A stretch of 64,000 nucleotides of DNA, from positions 2,893,001 to 2,957,000 of the forward strand of contig CM024171.1 in the NCBI GenBank assembly GCA_013433145.1, in the 5' to 3' direction. Within the stretch, counting starts at the first letter, position 1. Each line of letters begins with the position of its first letter. The translations under genes and the position numbers were made by a program. The notes under the pieces were generated by a model that made no database searches, was not told the origin of the DNA, and saw nothing but the letters and a program-made list of their open reading frames with translations. This document shows positions 1-23,139 of the stretch, piece by piece. This DNA comes from Ascaris suum (lineage: Eukaryota > Nematoda > Chromadorea > Rhabditida > Ascarididae).

Positions 1-455
1 GGCCGATAGAGAATCCTCATAAACATCGATCTGGCCGTTGATCACCTTAACACTCTCTACCTGTTGAATTATTGTGCGGTCATTTCAGTCTTATCAGCTT
101 ATCACTTTCCGGTTTTTTTTGCAAAAACCGGAAGCAATGAAATATTATTTTTAAATATTACAATTTCTAAATAAATATAGTCATTGTTTATTAAATCTGA
201 AATTATCGCATTCAACAATCATAATAAAACATAAAAATGAACTATTGCAATTAATAAACCTATAAGGTTACCTTTTGCAGGTGATCATCTGAAGTGCTTA
301 GCAACGTCTTTCTTGCGATACCTTTCTCGGAAGTTGTCAACGCCGTCCTACAAGAAATCAATAATGGGTCGCAGGATCCATAAAACTCGCCAATCCTTTC
401 TCGTCGCATTTTCACGAAGATCCACCTCGAAGATTAGCGCAAATGAAAACGATCT
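1..455 (-). CDS. Partial unidentified gene running off the left edge
   Basis: Three short minus-strand blocks read like exons. Their proposed limits are 453-387, 347-306 and 60-1, and the last continues past the window edge. The phases agree: 453-387 starts after a ctttcag acceptor and ends in phase 0, 347-306 starts after ttcttgtag and encodes 14 codons ending RYRKKD, and 60-1 starts after attcaacag with an open frame containing VINGQIDVYED. The intron 386-348 would be only 39 bp, which is at the lower limit for nematodes. The donor at 305 (gttgct) is weak. No family was recognised. The block at 60-1 is the most convincing because its other two frames stop quickly. The whole model could be wrong, and the upstream start was not found. 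Confidence 0.33.
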
Positions 456-529
456 GAAAGCATATCTTTATCTCACTTCACACGTTAAAAATGCTAAAGA
501 GAAGTTACCACGGTCATCTGAATAGAGAC

Positions 530-3500
530 GCATCAATTAGTCTCATAAAATGTGTTCCCGGCCGCTTCCACTTATCAAACCAACAGGTTGCGCTAATTTT
601 CAAAAGAAAATGAAATAATACTCGTCAGATGCGGATCGAGCAGTTGCATAAAACTACGAGGTGTAGGCTAAACCCGATCTCAGGATAGAGCCGGATAGAC
701 TGAGACCATTGAACCTAAACGTGCAATTTCGCCGAACATTAGAAGTTCAGGTTAAAACCGTCCAATTCGAAGAACCATTTAAATCCCAACCAACATAAAA
801 CTGCGCCCTCGAGAAAAACTTCGTTTGACATGCAATCTCATTCTGTCCTTTGTAATAACAACGTGGTTTTGAGCCGCCTTAACCGATAGCACGGCAAAAT
901 TGATTTGTTAATTTGCATATTATTTCTTCAGCAATTGAGCAACTCAAAGCTGTGAAAAAAAAATGGAAAACAACGAGGTTGAAGACGTTCGAAGAGGCAA
1001 AATTGTAATGGAATACTTCTCCCTCCCCCCCCCCCTTCTCCCAGTTGCATCAATGTTAATGAACACGACGATCAAGTGGAAGGGGAATCACTTTAGCAGG
1101 CCATATGGTATACCCACTAAAATTGATCAAAATTTCATTTTCACTGCATTTGTGGTTTTCATATTAAAACCGACGACAGACAGACATATATCGACATACA
1201 TACCCGTCATTGAACATCACCGAAAAGAAGCACACATAAATGTGTGCAAAACGTGCCTAATAATAATGCAACAACGAAGAGGACTGTGGAAATCTTGGTG
1301 GCATCGAATGAAATGAACGTAGCGATCGGCATATCGTTGTCGTCCATGATGACGAAGAGAAAGGAAAAAAAAGAAACAACAAAGGATGTACTGCACAAAA
1401 CAAACTCCGTCGGTAACTATAGCGTCACTCCAAGCATCAATACACCCATTCACATTTCTTTTGTTTAAAAATTGGCTCCGATCGAGCATTTTATGACTCC
1501 AACAAAAAATGTTTGCAAATATTTTTGCTCTAGTGGATGTGATCGGCGGATATATCCCCGATACGGTGAGGTAAGGCTATAGTGCAGTAACAACCTTTCC
1601 GAATCTCTCGTTTTATAATGGGTTAGGTTTCTGATATTTAAATAACAACAATAATAATAATGTAAGCTTTTTTTACTTTACAGTAAAGAAAGCATTGAAC
1701 ACATATTTGATGAAATCAACACGCAAAGAAATAGCAAAAATATCTGTAATCTTAAATATGGCACATAGTCATGTGTTTAACTCTCCCCTCCCCCCCCCCC
1801 ATCCCCCACCACCCAAAAAATGGAATAAAAAGAATAGCAAAGATCATGCGGGATGATGATATGCAAAAATGCAGACATGAGTGCGCGAAAATAGACCGAT
1901 ATGATCACAACGTTCTAAACGTCACTTAAAATAAGACAATTTTCCGGCCGTGATCATACGAAATGGCAACGAACTGCAGATGGGAACAGCACCCAAAGTA
2001 AATGACAGTTCGGTGCGCTAAACCCTGCAGAGTGTGGCACCGAGTATTGTGCAAAGTTCGTGAAAGAAAAAACACTATAAAACGGAATCCCTGAAAATCT
2101 TCAACTTCCGAACGGAATATTCCTGAAAACCTTCGAAAATCTTGAAACATAAATGTAAATCGAATTAAGCTCTGCAATATCAAAAAGTTTTTTTAATCAA
2201 AAAAAAAGAGAAGTAACCGCCCATAATTAAGCTGGAATGGTCGACGAAAAGCTTTCCTAATAGCCACCTTAGTGAAGTGCCGTTGAACTTTCTCATTTAC
2301 TTCGACGATATCTTTTTCTCAAAAACTGATCAAAACCTGTGTACAATATTCCAAGATAGAACAACAGTAAGCAACGGAAGCTGTCCGATAAATCTCTACG
2401 CAGTTGTACTGCAAGTAGAGTTTGCAAATTGAACAGTCTTCCGCGCAACATAGTCACCACAACACCTGAGGTCATATTCACAGAAACACCCGAATCCTTT
2501 GTTGGAAGGTCGAGAGCACATAAACGGGAATGGACATTCGATGAAGAAATTTACATATAAGACAAAAGTATTTTTCAACGGATACATCAAGTTGCCATGC
2601 CTATGACCATCCTTCTAGTGAATCAAATTGAGCACCTCATTTGGCACAGGCTGAAGGGAGGATAAAGCATTTCCAACTTTCATCCTGATATTTCCTCCGC
2701 AAAAAAAGTCCCGAAGCTAAGACAGCTCCATTTGTGTTGTACCTCAGCCGCAAATATATAGGTATATATATAAACACATGCATGCAGATATATCGTTGAG
2801 ATGAGACCGAGATAGACGCGAGGATGCAAGCCACCTGCAGGCCCACGAACCGTCTAGGGAGAAGACTGACTCGACGGGCTGAGGCCCGCCTTATATAGGC
2901 TTCAGGCGGATCAAAAGCACATTAGTCGATCAGTGGCATAGCGCGATTACGAACAATGACATGGCGCGAAAAATAACGCCATAAAAGCAAAGTGGTCACT
3001 CTTACATCACAAATAGATATCATGTGTTGGCTCTTTAGCGCTACACCCAACGATCTGTCCCATGAGGCTTCAATTTCAGCAACAGCATCGGATGTTTCAC
3101 CGAGTCTAAAGTCTTGGCACGGCCATTATGGAATATATCTGTTTGGAAACGCTTACTGAGAATCTCATAGCAATAATGGTAGGATGTTTTACAGTGATTG
3201 CGTTGTTTCATTTTGCCAGCTTAACTTCGACCATGACTTGTCAACTAAAGGACCAGTATGACTGAAGGTCACGATAGCTGATCGGTGAGTAAATGCGAAA
3301 GTGTCTCTTCCCCGTCTCTTATAAAGTTGCGTCGATCCGTATAGGAAAAAAAAAATCTTAATATCTATGATGTATTTGATAGTGTATTTCTTATAGGATA
3401 ACTACATCTAGGTTTTATGGGAATAGGTTTTATATTAAGTCCCACCTAGGCGTAGAATAAGCTCAGCAAATTTCTTGGTTCTTCTGAAAGTCATAGTCAA

Positions 3501-4100
3501 AATTGCCAAACTGAGATAAATATGCGTTGGCAAATATATATATTACTACTAAACATATGCAGACAGATAACTGTTAAGTGATTCCATTCTGCAAAAAAAG
3601 AAGATTTACATGAACGGAAGATGAGAACAAATGTATCTACGCAAATTTCTAACAACTTTGACAATATAAAAGCATCGTAAACTGATGATTGGTGCAGTTT
3701 GTTTTCAGCAGTCGTTCTGAAAGGTTCGCTGAAGTTTTTTCCAGCTTTCGGGATCAGCGGTTGAATTGTGCCAGTCCGCTACAGGATAGGATGAAGGTGT
3801 TCATTAGCTCGGTGGAGTCTCGTCCATATTGAGGAATCGATCATTTGACTCGCGGCGCCTGCATGAATCCATAATCTATCGTCATATCCTGTAAACCTTT
3901 AATCGATGAGTAGACTTTCCGATAATTTCTAGTCGTTCGCCTGACATTCCAGCGGTCATAACCGAAAATCTGTTGTAGACCCACTTCTTTCCTCCTTCCC
4001 TCGTGTATTTTTTTACTTCGTTCGGCAGGTCATTCTGAGCAAGTGCTCCGTTCCACGTTCTAGGGAGTCAAAACTGCTAAGGATGTAGGATAAGCAGTAC
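530..4100. other. Intergenic, no supported gene
   Basis: No convincing gene is seen. Open frames near 963-1490, 1926-2183 and 2637-2846 are short, overlap on both strands and show no motif. The stretch holds cytosine runs of about 11 bases at 1025-1035 and 1790-1800. A somewhat GC-richer patch at about 2820-2960 carries a TATA-like inverted repeat, listed separately. A TATAAAAG-like element at about 3664-3671 lies upstream of the MSP-domain gene, but is too far from its ATG to assign without transcript data. Confidence 0.6.
2878..2912 (-). promoter_or_regulatory. TATA-like element inside an inverted repeat
   Basis: On the minus strand the sequence CCTATATAAGGC is flanked by CCGCCT and AGGCGG, so the TATA core sits between short inverted arms. 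The surrounding 100 bp is richer in G and C than its neighbours. It could be a minus-strand core promoter or part of a small mobile element. No convincing gene begins downstream of it. Confidence 0.2.
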
Positions 4101-4156
4101 TGTGTTAAAGCAAGCCCGTTATTTTCGACTTCATTATATTTTAGGTAATAGCGAGA

Positions 4157-4648
4157 ATGGGTGACGCTCCTCCACCAGAAGCTCCACCCGCAGATGCAGC
4201 AGCAGCTCCTCCGCCTGAAGCTGCAGCAGCCCCTCCACCTGAGGCTGCAGCAGCCCCTCCGCCTGAGGCCGCGGCAGCCCCTCCACCTGAGGCCGCTCCT
4301 CCCCCTCCGGCCGGAGCGCCACCATCGCTAACCATCGATCCTCCAGCTGCGAATATGCCTGCTGGTGGTGGCGTTTCAACGCACACACTAACCAATCCGA
4401 GCGCTGTTCGATTGGCGTTCAAGGTGAAGTCGTCGAACAATACGGACTATCGTCTAAAGCCGGTGTACGGATTCGTTGAACCGATGGCAGTCGCACCGGT
4501 CGAGATAACGCGCACGGCTGGACCACCTAGGAGCGACAAGCTTGTCATACAATTTAAGGAGGCAGCGGCAGACGCACCTGACGCGACAGTGATTTTCAAA
4601 GAGGGTGCACCGCTTGGCGAAGTGGTCCTCCCTCTGAATGCAGCATGA
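4157..4648 (+). CDS. MSP-domain sperm protein, SSP/MFP1-like, with Ala-Pro-Glu N-terminal repeats
   Basis: This is a single-exon, 163-residue protein. Residues 1 to about 54 are a low-complexity extension of PPPEAAAA-type repeats. Residues 55-163 form one major sperm protein (MSP) domain of the short SSP/MFP1 class, recognisable from SLTIDPPAANMPAGGG, FKVKSSNNTDYRLKPVYGFV and ITRTAGPPRSDKLVIQF. Members of this class are abundant in nematode sperm, where MFP1-type proteins associate with MSP filaments that drive amoeboid crawling. The usual SSP protein is about 109 residues, so the extra N-terminus is the distinctive part. The start is the first ATG after an acceptor-like ttatattttag at 4134-4144, suggesting trans-splicing or a 5' UTR intron. 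An AATAAA follows the stop by about 130 bp. Cytosolic, no signal peptide. Sperm expression is inferred from the family. Confidence 0.9.
   Translation: MGDAPPPEAPPADAAAAPPPEAAAAPPPEAAAAPPPEAAAAPPPEAAPPPPAGAPPSLTIDPPAANMPAGGGVSTHTLTNPSAVRLAFKVKSSNNTDYRLKPVYGFVEPMAVAPVEITRTAGPPRSDKLVIQFKEAAADAPDATVIFKEGAPLGEVVLPLNAA
4202..4297 (+). repeat. Four in-frame 24-bp repeats encoding Ala/Pro/Glu units
   Basis: Four consecutive 24-bp units (4202-4225, 4226-4249, 4250-4273, 4274-4297) each encode Ala-Ala-Pro-Pro-Pro-Glu-Ala-Ala. They differ almost only at third codon positions, so the repeat has kept its protein sequence while its DNA has drifted slightly. The copies sit in the extension of the MSP-domain protein. 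Unit number may vary between individuals. Confidence 0.9.
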
Positions 4649-4778
4649 TCTCACGTCATCCTTTGTTCTACCGTGCTCCACGTTCTAGAAAAATTCCGTA
4701 TCAGTCGTCTGTCCCATCCACTTCACATTTATTCCGCCCTGAAACATGTTACGACACGTGGGCTCTCACGGTAATCGT

Positions 4779-4784
4779 AATAAA
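4779..4784 (+). terminator. Poly(A) signal AATAAA of the MSP-domain gene
   Basis: A canonical AATAAA lies about 130 bp after the stop codon of the MSP-domain protein and is the first such signal downstream on the coding strand. Confidence 0.6.
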
Positions 4785-4799
4785 TGATCGGTTATGATT

Positions 4800-7700
4800 G
4801 TTTTGCACGTCATATTTGTTAAGCATATCTGGAAGACACTGAGAACGAACTTACCCGTTCAACTGCTTAAATATGCAAAAACCTACAAGGATTACCCAAG
4901 CGCCTTAAAGCGTATGCTTGCTTCCTTATCATTTCCTTGACACAACGTCGCTGCGTGCGAAGTAGAGGTTGCTGCACGACAATAAGAAGGCTTGCCTGCC
5001 TATGACACTTTTCATTAATATTCTTCGTCATCCGATGTGCTGACGTTGAATTTGTCGGAGTAAGAGAGTGCTGAAATGTTCTGCTTACATCTGCTCAAAG
5101 TTGGAATATTACATGCAAGTTGGTTCAAGCTATACGAAATGCTAATATGCTAAACATAGCAAAGGTTTCAACTTTTAATGCTCAATCGCTTAATCGGTCA
5201 GCTTCTAGCCATCGAACGGGCTATTTTTTGTCATCATTTTTTAGCCATCACTTCTAGCCATCATATTCTATAAAGTTTCTACCAAACAACGTTTTATCTA
5301 AAGCGTGAACTCCATGGAAGAAATCAGGACATGAGAAGGCCACTCGTTTTTTTCATTGCCATCAGTGTCCAGTCCCTACCCCTCTCAGCACTCATAATGT
5401 ACAGATACAGATATGGCAGATTGAGTTCACTCAGTGAGGTTCCAAAATTTAAGACGTTCAATTATTCTTTCAATTTTCAACCGCTAGAGATCGCTCGAGA
5501 TGAACGTAAAACATCATTGTCGAGCTCAGACTTAAGGATAGAGATCCGTTCTACGGTGTTCTTATTTTGTCAGCAGCAGATTATACCAGTGTGATGCTAT
5601 TTCCATGCCAAATCCTTTATGTTTTGCTAAAGAGCTTTACTATGAATGAGATGATTGTTGAATCCATAATTATCAGTTGATTTTTGAAATTTTTTTGTGG
5701 ATTTTATTTTTTATTTTTTATTTTTTTTTTTTTTTTGCAAATTTTAAACTGCTAATTAACGTCATTTTGCAACGCACCTATCGGAGTCGGTGAGAAAAAC
5801 TCCGCTGATGAGATTCGAGGATTTACGTTTTTTCCTTTAGCTTTGCTTCTCTTACAACATTTGTCTTTTTGTTATTCATGCTTCTTATTTGTTTTTCCTC
5901 TTTTGCCGGACAACTGGACACATAAACAAATAGAAGCACATATATGCAAATAAAGACAACCTCATCGGAATGGTTCCCCTAAATGCAAATGTGCAGAATC
6001 GCTGAACAAATCAATTAAAATACTCTAGTGAGGCTTCAATTAGCATACAAATCAATTTTTTTTCTAGGGCAATTGATGGCAAATTGCATAATATCTTTGT
6101 AGAAATATTGTAATAATATAGGTGCGCAATATGCTAATTTCTACCAGCCTTATTAAAATGTACGATGTGAAATGTAAAAATGAATCCCTATTTCCACATC
6201 GTATTCACATCAACGACTTACTCATCTGCAATTTTCTCTAATTATGCAATTCAATTAAAATTCCACAATTATCTCAAATGAAACGCACTATTGATATAAG
6301 AAATTTTTTTTTCCTTAACAATGACCTATTCATAGGCGATGAGATACTTATATCAGATTGAAATTCTTTTGGCTGAATGAATTTTCCAAAGACGTTTGTT
6401 TCCAAACTATAATATTCCACTCGAAAACTCTAGAAAAAAAAAACGATTGCATTCGAATTTTTTGTTGATTTTTTTTTTTGATTTTCTTTTAAAAATCCAA
6501 AGAAAAATTCTTTTTTTTTTGCTGAAACATAAAAATACATTTTATTTTCTTTCATATTTTGTGTTTTCCCTCAATTGTATTATATTTCAAAATTGAAATC
6601 GCATCCATCATTTTCATCTCTCGTTGAAAGGCGATCACTTAGAGAACGTTACTTTCCTCAAAGCAAATATCTACTATTGGTATCGTTGTTCACTCTTATG
6701 ATGCTAGATATTTTTTAAACACAAACTTGAATGTGACGATCCTTTATCGAAATATTTGAAAAACAGAAGGGTTTTAAAGATTGAAAGTATATATTTCTTG
6801 CGGAATACATCAACAACTTTATTTTTTTTCTCTTTCTTTGATTAAAATATAATTTTATGAGCACTATTGTATATTACTATTTATATATCAGGAAGTTAGG
6901 ATGATCTTTGAGTAAACATTCGTCCATATTTCAAATATTTAAACGCATTTCCCAACCAATCAGTTTGTGGGGAACGCACCAGAGGGTTAACGCGATATGC
7001 GCCTTTGCATTGGCAAAAAATTGCAAAAGGTTTATAATAAACACAGTCACCTTATAAGCGGACCAATTGCTGCTACAGACATAATTCCTTCACAGCAGAT
7101 TTATTTCTATGCGTTTCTACCATTGTGCAAATACAACACGATCGGTTTGTTGTCCATGCATATGTATGTGTATTTGTATGTCTGTCTACCTTGTAGTTTC
7201 AGCATATGAGTCGTATATAAGATCAGCAAAATTTTCACCACATACTAATTTTAATTGAAATAAATTTCCTTGTGATTGATTCATCATCTTCTTTTTGAGT
7301 TATTGATATTTTAGAATGCCATAAAATTCATAAATCAAGCCTATCTGCTTTGCAAGCAGTAGAAATTTGCATCGGAATAATGGACTCAATGATGCCGTTG
7401 GAATCAATTCTTCGTTTAGAAAAATTGTCCAGTTGACCATTACTCTAATATCAACGCAACTATTATCTTTGGTGTTGCAGATTAACGCAGAATCGACTGT
7501 TCTCTTATGTAAATAGCCATCAAGAAGCATGTACTATGCCCGCTTTGCCAGCATACGACCTAATTGTTGTTCATACAACGTGTGCACTCATCGAAATTCT
7601 TAACCATTTCGTTGGCAAATAATCCTTATGGAATGCATCGGAATAATATCACCAAGAACTGCTGCATGCTATTCGAAGAGTTCCTTATCAAAAAACCTCG

Positions 7701-8020
7701 CATTACTTTCCAAGCACATCTATAGAACAATCTGCTTTGTCCGGATCATTTGATCGCATTGTTTTCATATGTGCACCCTCTGACTCACTTCATTGACGCA
7801 ATACATCGAATTAACTCTTCTTTCTCACCATAATCTTTTCCACAAACGCTTGACTATCTAATATTTTTTTTCTTGATCATATGATAATACCGTAAATGAT
7901 AGAAAGTGATGTCGTTTCCTTATCGTAGCTTAAAGAAAAAAAGCTCCTAACGATGTAATCTATAAGCGCTTTGACCTTATAAACGAATAAATTCGTTATC
8001 AATCTACATTCGTCAATATA
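4800..8020. other. Intergenic, AT-rich, no supported gene
   Basis: This stretch is very AT-rich, with long T and A runs (for example 5704-5736 and 6466-6521). Open frames at 5331-5594, 6396-6596 and 6997-7209 are of low complexity or lack any family motif. No RNA gene was recognised. The right end should contain the promoter of the aspartic protease. Confidence 0.6.
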
Positions 8021-8024
8021 GGTG

Positions 8025-8032
8025 TATAAAAG
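8025..8032 (+). promoter_or_regulatory. TATA box of the aspartic protease gene
   Basis: TATAAAAG lies 39 bases before the ATG of the aspartic protease, at a spacing that fits a core promoter with a very short leader. A CTTATCG (GATA-type on the other strand) and a TTATCA site lie within 110 bp upstream, which would fit intestinal GATA-factor control of a nematode gut protease. That regulatory role is inferred. Confidence 0.5.
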
Positions 8033-8070
8033 GTGAGCAACTTGAAGCAAAGCCAAACGAAACGGTAATA

Positions 8071-14296
<6,226 letters not shown>

Positions 14297-14360
14297 GACA
14301 GTACAAACAGTTTTCATTGAAATTTTCCATCCTTCTCTAGTATCATATCTTAGAGTATGT

Positions 14361-14366
14361 AATAAA
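14361..14366 (+). terminator. Poly(A) signal AATAAA of the aspartic protease
   Basis: AATAAA occurs 65 bp after the protease stop codon, within a short AT-rich 3' UTR. It is the first signal on the coding strand. Confidence 0.7.
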
Positions 14367-14399
14367 TAACAGTTGCAAATTTGTAAAGAATGCAGCATA

Positions 14400-16400
14400 T
14401 TTGTGTGCCTACAAATACAACAGCAACCATTATTACAAGCCAAGTCACTCAGCATACTACCGACACTATTACTAGCCCAGTTTACTATGCCAACGGTGTA
14501 AACCTGTCAACATATCATTGCGGTAAGCTTACAACCATGTTGTCCTAAATGGGATGGCTTTCTGGTGTTGACGTTTTACTGTGGTTAATTTGTAGGGAAC
14601 CGGTAAAAGGCGATGTCTGCGTATAGAACCTCAACAGCAATAATGAAATTTCTGTGCTTGTCGGAGTGGCTGGTTCTTTGCCGTGAGATTGGCTTTTCGA
14701 ATACCCGCAGGCGTTTTACGGTATAGAGCTCTTCGAACGACGTTTGGTAGTATTCCTGGGTGCAGGTTTACTCACTCTATTTGCACGATGATGACATGCG
14801 TTAAGCATATAACGCTAACAACATTCACAAATAGTTGAATGTAACAAATAGATAAATGCTCATCGATAATTAACCCAACAGACTCGAGATCAAGGCTGTG
14901 CTTCAAGCGCCGACGTGATACCACGAAGAACGACTTTTTCGGCTGGTTTCTTAGTTCATTTCGGTGTGCCAACAACTTTATCACAAGTTTCGAAAACTTT
15001 AAGCAAACTGTATTCCCTACGACTAAGGCATATATTCATCAAAAATAGATGAAAATGATTGGGATACAGGTATGTCGCGAGTATTGTTTCAGATTTGATG
15101 GTTTTGCTCATTTGTTAGGCTCGATAATAAATGTTTTCAACCTAGTGCTTCGATAGTTGAACATGATAAGAGACAATTGGTAGTCACGTTAATAAAAAAC
15201 GATGGTTATTCGGCGCTCAAATTAGTAGCTTAAGTAGTTCTCATCACATCTTCCTGTTTGAAGCCCTACGATTTATATATTTGCAAGTTTCTAAACGATC
15301 GTATATTATAGCAGTTCCCTAATATAGAGAAGAAAAGCTACGAATTTCTTTGCTATAAAAGAGATATCTGTATACCCGTATTCATGAGCTTCAAAATTAG
15401 GTATTAAAGCATGTTCATCGAGACATCTTCGCCAAATTGATTTGAATAAGTTTCTTGGCGTGAAAAATCGAAAAATATTTGCATAATAATTTATTGAAGA
15501 AATGTTATGCAAAAAATTTTTCTTTCAGCAATCATTGCGAGATGGATGGCATAGCGTCTTTGAGATCCGATTTAAATACGTTTGAGCAATTCGTAATGAA
15601 TGCGCATGCTTTCGTTCTATCGGATGCGGGGATACGTTCTCTCTTTTTGAAATATTCCATTGTTTTTTGGTAGACACCGATATATTGCATGCATGACTGC
15701 AACTAGTTAATATCGAAGATGAAAACTTTTATGTGCTTATAAATAATCTCGGAAAATTTCAGTACTTCTATGCTAATATTCAACGAAGTTTTTAAAACTT
15801 ATACTTTTTTTTGCCTATCAATGAAGTATAGTTTCCTTTTATAGAGTCATATTTGAGGAGCAATATAATCGTAACGCGTATCAACAAGACAATTGCTAAG
15901 TGAAATATAATCACATTTTTTGAATCGATTTCATCATCTTAACATATAACGCAATTTTGGAGAAGTGCAAACCTGTTTACAGTTTCACGTTATTATAACC
16001 CCATAGACCTTGTAGTTAGAAGTTGGTAGCAAAAACCTACTGGAAGGCTTATTCATCAAGAAGTTACAATACCCGCGTCTATCAGTGTCATAGAGAATGA
16101 ATATTATCCTTTACAACTACCACGTCAATTGCATAACTTCGATGAATCAGAGAGGGATGAAATTTATAATTGCTGATGTTCATGCGAATCGGAAAATCTC
16201 TTTTTGGAGAACTTGTATATGCTTTTATTCCACCCCCCTCCCCTCCTAAAATCACTCATTTTCTACTATTATTGTAACTTTTTGCACTCAACCCTAAAGA
16301 CAAATAGACGCATGAAAGCACGTACATACATACTAATCCCTATCAGTGACATACTTTGCAAGTTCTCTGGAATTTCTACATGATGACATTAATATTAATA
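14400..16400. other. Intergenic between the protease and the phosphatase
   Basis: The two genes converge here. Only short open frames are present (14772-14984, 15306-15512, 15479-15673), overlapping on opposite strands and without motifs. The right end probably contains the unresolved 3' end of the phosphatase, since its final helix was not found in the last recognised exon. Confidence 0.5.
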
Positions 16401-16410
16401 TCAGTGACGA

Positions 16411-21043
<4,633 letters not shown>

Positions 21044-21099
21044 TTTATTATAGTAAGAAAAATTTGCATTCCAGGACTTTCAATATGAAATATGCCAAA

Positions 21100-23130
21100 T
21101 CGAACTCACACCTAAGTTGGATTTATTATTTATTTTTTTGTTCGAACATTCAAACCTGTGATTGTTGATATTCCTGGATTTTCAAAATGTATGTGAGAGG
21201 AAGGACAAGGGAATGCGGTGATCTATTGAAATATTCGTTGTCTACTAAAGAGAAGTTTTCAGTAAAGAGTTGAATTTTTGCAAAAAAAAAAAGGAATTTG
21301 AAACTACAATAATAAGAAAGATTTGTTGCATTTTATCAGTGAAAATGGAAAATTTTTCACAAAATACCTTGAACTAAATAGAAATAGAAAACTGTAAGAG
21401 AATACTAATAAAATTAGGGTAACGAAAGAGCGTTTATATGCAAATACAGCAGCAATCAAATGATATAAAATGAGTGCATCCATTCTGTGAAAAAAAAAAG
21501 ACAAATGACCATTTTCATCGTGATGTTCTAGAAAGAAAGAAAAACGAATCCAAAAATGTTGCCTCGATTGGAAAATTATGCGCTCGGAACCGAATTTGTG
21601 TGGAGACCTTGGCCCATATCTGAAATACCAGAATTACTTTATATTAACGTTCCACCACTCCCCCATTCTCTCTCCCTCTTTCCCTCTCTCCCAATTGAGA
21701 GGTAGTGCGAGATATCACTGCACTAGATGGATTGACAGTGCAAAACACTAGTCACTTCGACGAAGATGAAGTTAAAAATGTCGCATTAAATAAAATTCAT
21801 CTGTCTGCTTAATGCATCTCTTTCGTAGCTATTTTTCCCAACGATAGAAGGAATCGCTAAAGTAAGTGAGAAAGCAGCAATTTCAGACTCACAATACGCC
21901 AAGCGGATGTAAAGTTTTCATTAAGAAATTATCTACTAAAACAATCTCAGTAGCCTCCCTCTAAGCAAGTTTACCTACGAAAAATGTGCTCGACAGTCTG
22001 CGGTAATCTTTTGTGCGCGACGATTTGAAGCCTCGCAAGTGAGGAAAACCTTTCGACCAACCTTCTGACAGCTGGCATTTTCGGCATCATGAGAACTAGC
22101 CCCAATTGCCACCACTCACCGCTATATCCGTAAAAAACACTGACCATTCATCGAACTACGGAAACATTACACCTTTAATTTACCATGAAAATTTCAATAA
22201 TCATTTGAGAAATAATTTGCATAAATGCACGATAACGTAATAAATGTAAAAACACTAGGTGCTGAGATCATGAGACCATATAGTTTATTCCACACTCTGA
22301 TGATCCGGAAAGGAAAGTACTTATAAACTGAATTCATGGCTGAGATTCGCGAAAACAATCGCAGCTATAAGCTCGTGATAGATCATGTCGACTGAAATAA
22401 CAGAACGTTGAATGAAACGGAATATCCGATTATCTCTTAATACGTTTAAAACATAATATGAAGTCTAACTCAAACCGTGGTATTCAAACGATTTTAGACC
22501 GGAAATGCCCAGACATATTTTATAGTTCCGACTTCGCGGGACCGGTTCCGGAAAATCTTTTCAAAAATCTATTCTCGTGAAACGTATTTGTGCCTATTTT
22601 CCACTATCGCAACTTCCGCTTTCAAACATGCCAATCAAACTGCACAATTATATTTAGGAATAGCGCAATAGCAATTAGTGAAAAGTTTACAGTGCTCAGT
22701 GCAGCTGTACTGAATTGCCCGTGGAACGTGATTAGCCATCTTAAGCGTCCCAATTGTCATTCAACAATTTTGCTTCAAACCTGTATGCAATTCGCCAACA
22801 AAAATTTGCAAATCTCGGATGAAAATGGCACTTGAAATCAAATGCGCCGAATTTCTTAACGAGTATTCATGCTTCTCAAATCATTATGCAATAATCACCA
22901 ATAATATTCCATTGCGAAGTGTTTGACCTTTGGACAGAACAATCCAAATCACCCTGAATGTCTCTAAAATTTAAACCACTCGTGACGTCGTTCACGTAAC
23001 AACAGATAACGTTGAGTCCAACACGTTATCTTGCGGGACACTTAGAAAATACAGTGTGGTTAGGAAAGGTGTTCGCCCACTTAAGCTCGGAAGTTCGGTT
23101 CACTTAGAAAACAACGAACCCAATTTAGAA
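21100..23130. other. Intergenic between phosphatase and retrotransposon remnant
   Basis: No supported gene. The open frame at 22590-22835 has no recognisable domain. A CT-rich stretch lies at 21655-21695. The 5' exon and promoter of the phosphatase are expected at the left end, since its ATG is not in the exons found. The right end may carry further decayed 3' sequence of the neighbouring retrotransposon, but no motif was recognised. Confidence 0.5.
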
Positions 23131-23139
23131 ACTTCTCCA

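Noticed and set aside
1244..1468. Overlapping ORFs on both strands
   Set aside because: Short, mutually antisense, and without any domain or splice context.
4134..4440. Minus-strand ORFs opposite the MSP-domain gene
   Set aside because: Shadows of the Ala/Pro repeat; Gly/Ala and Glu/Leu runs only.
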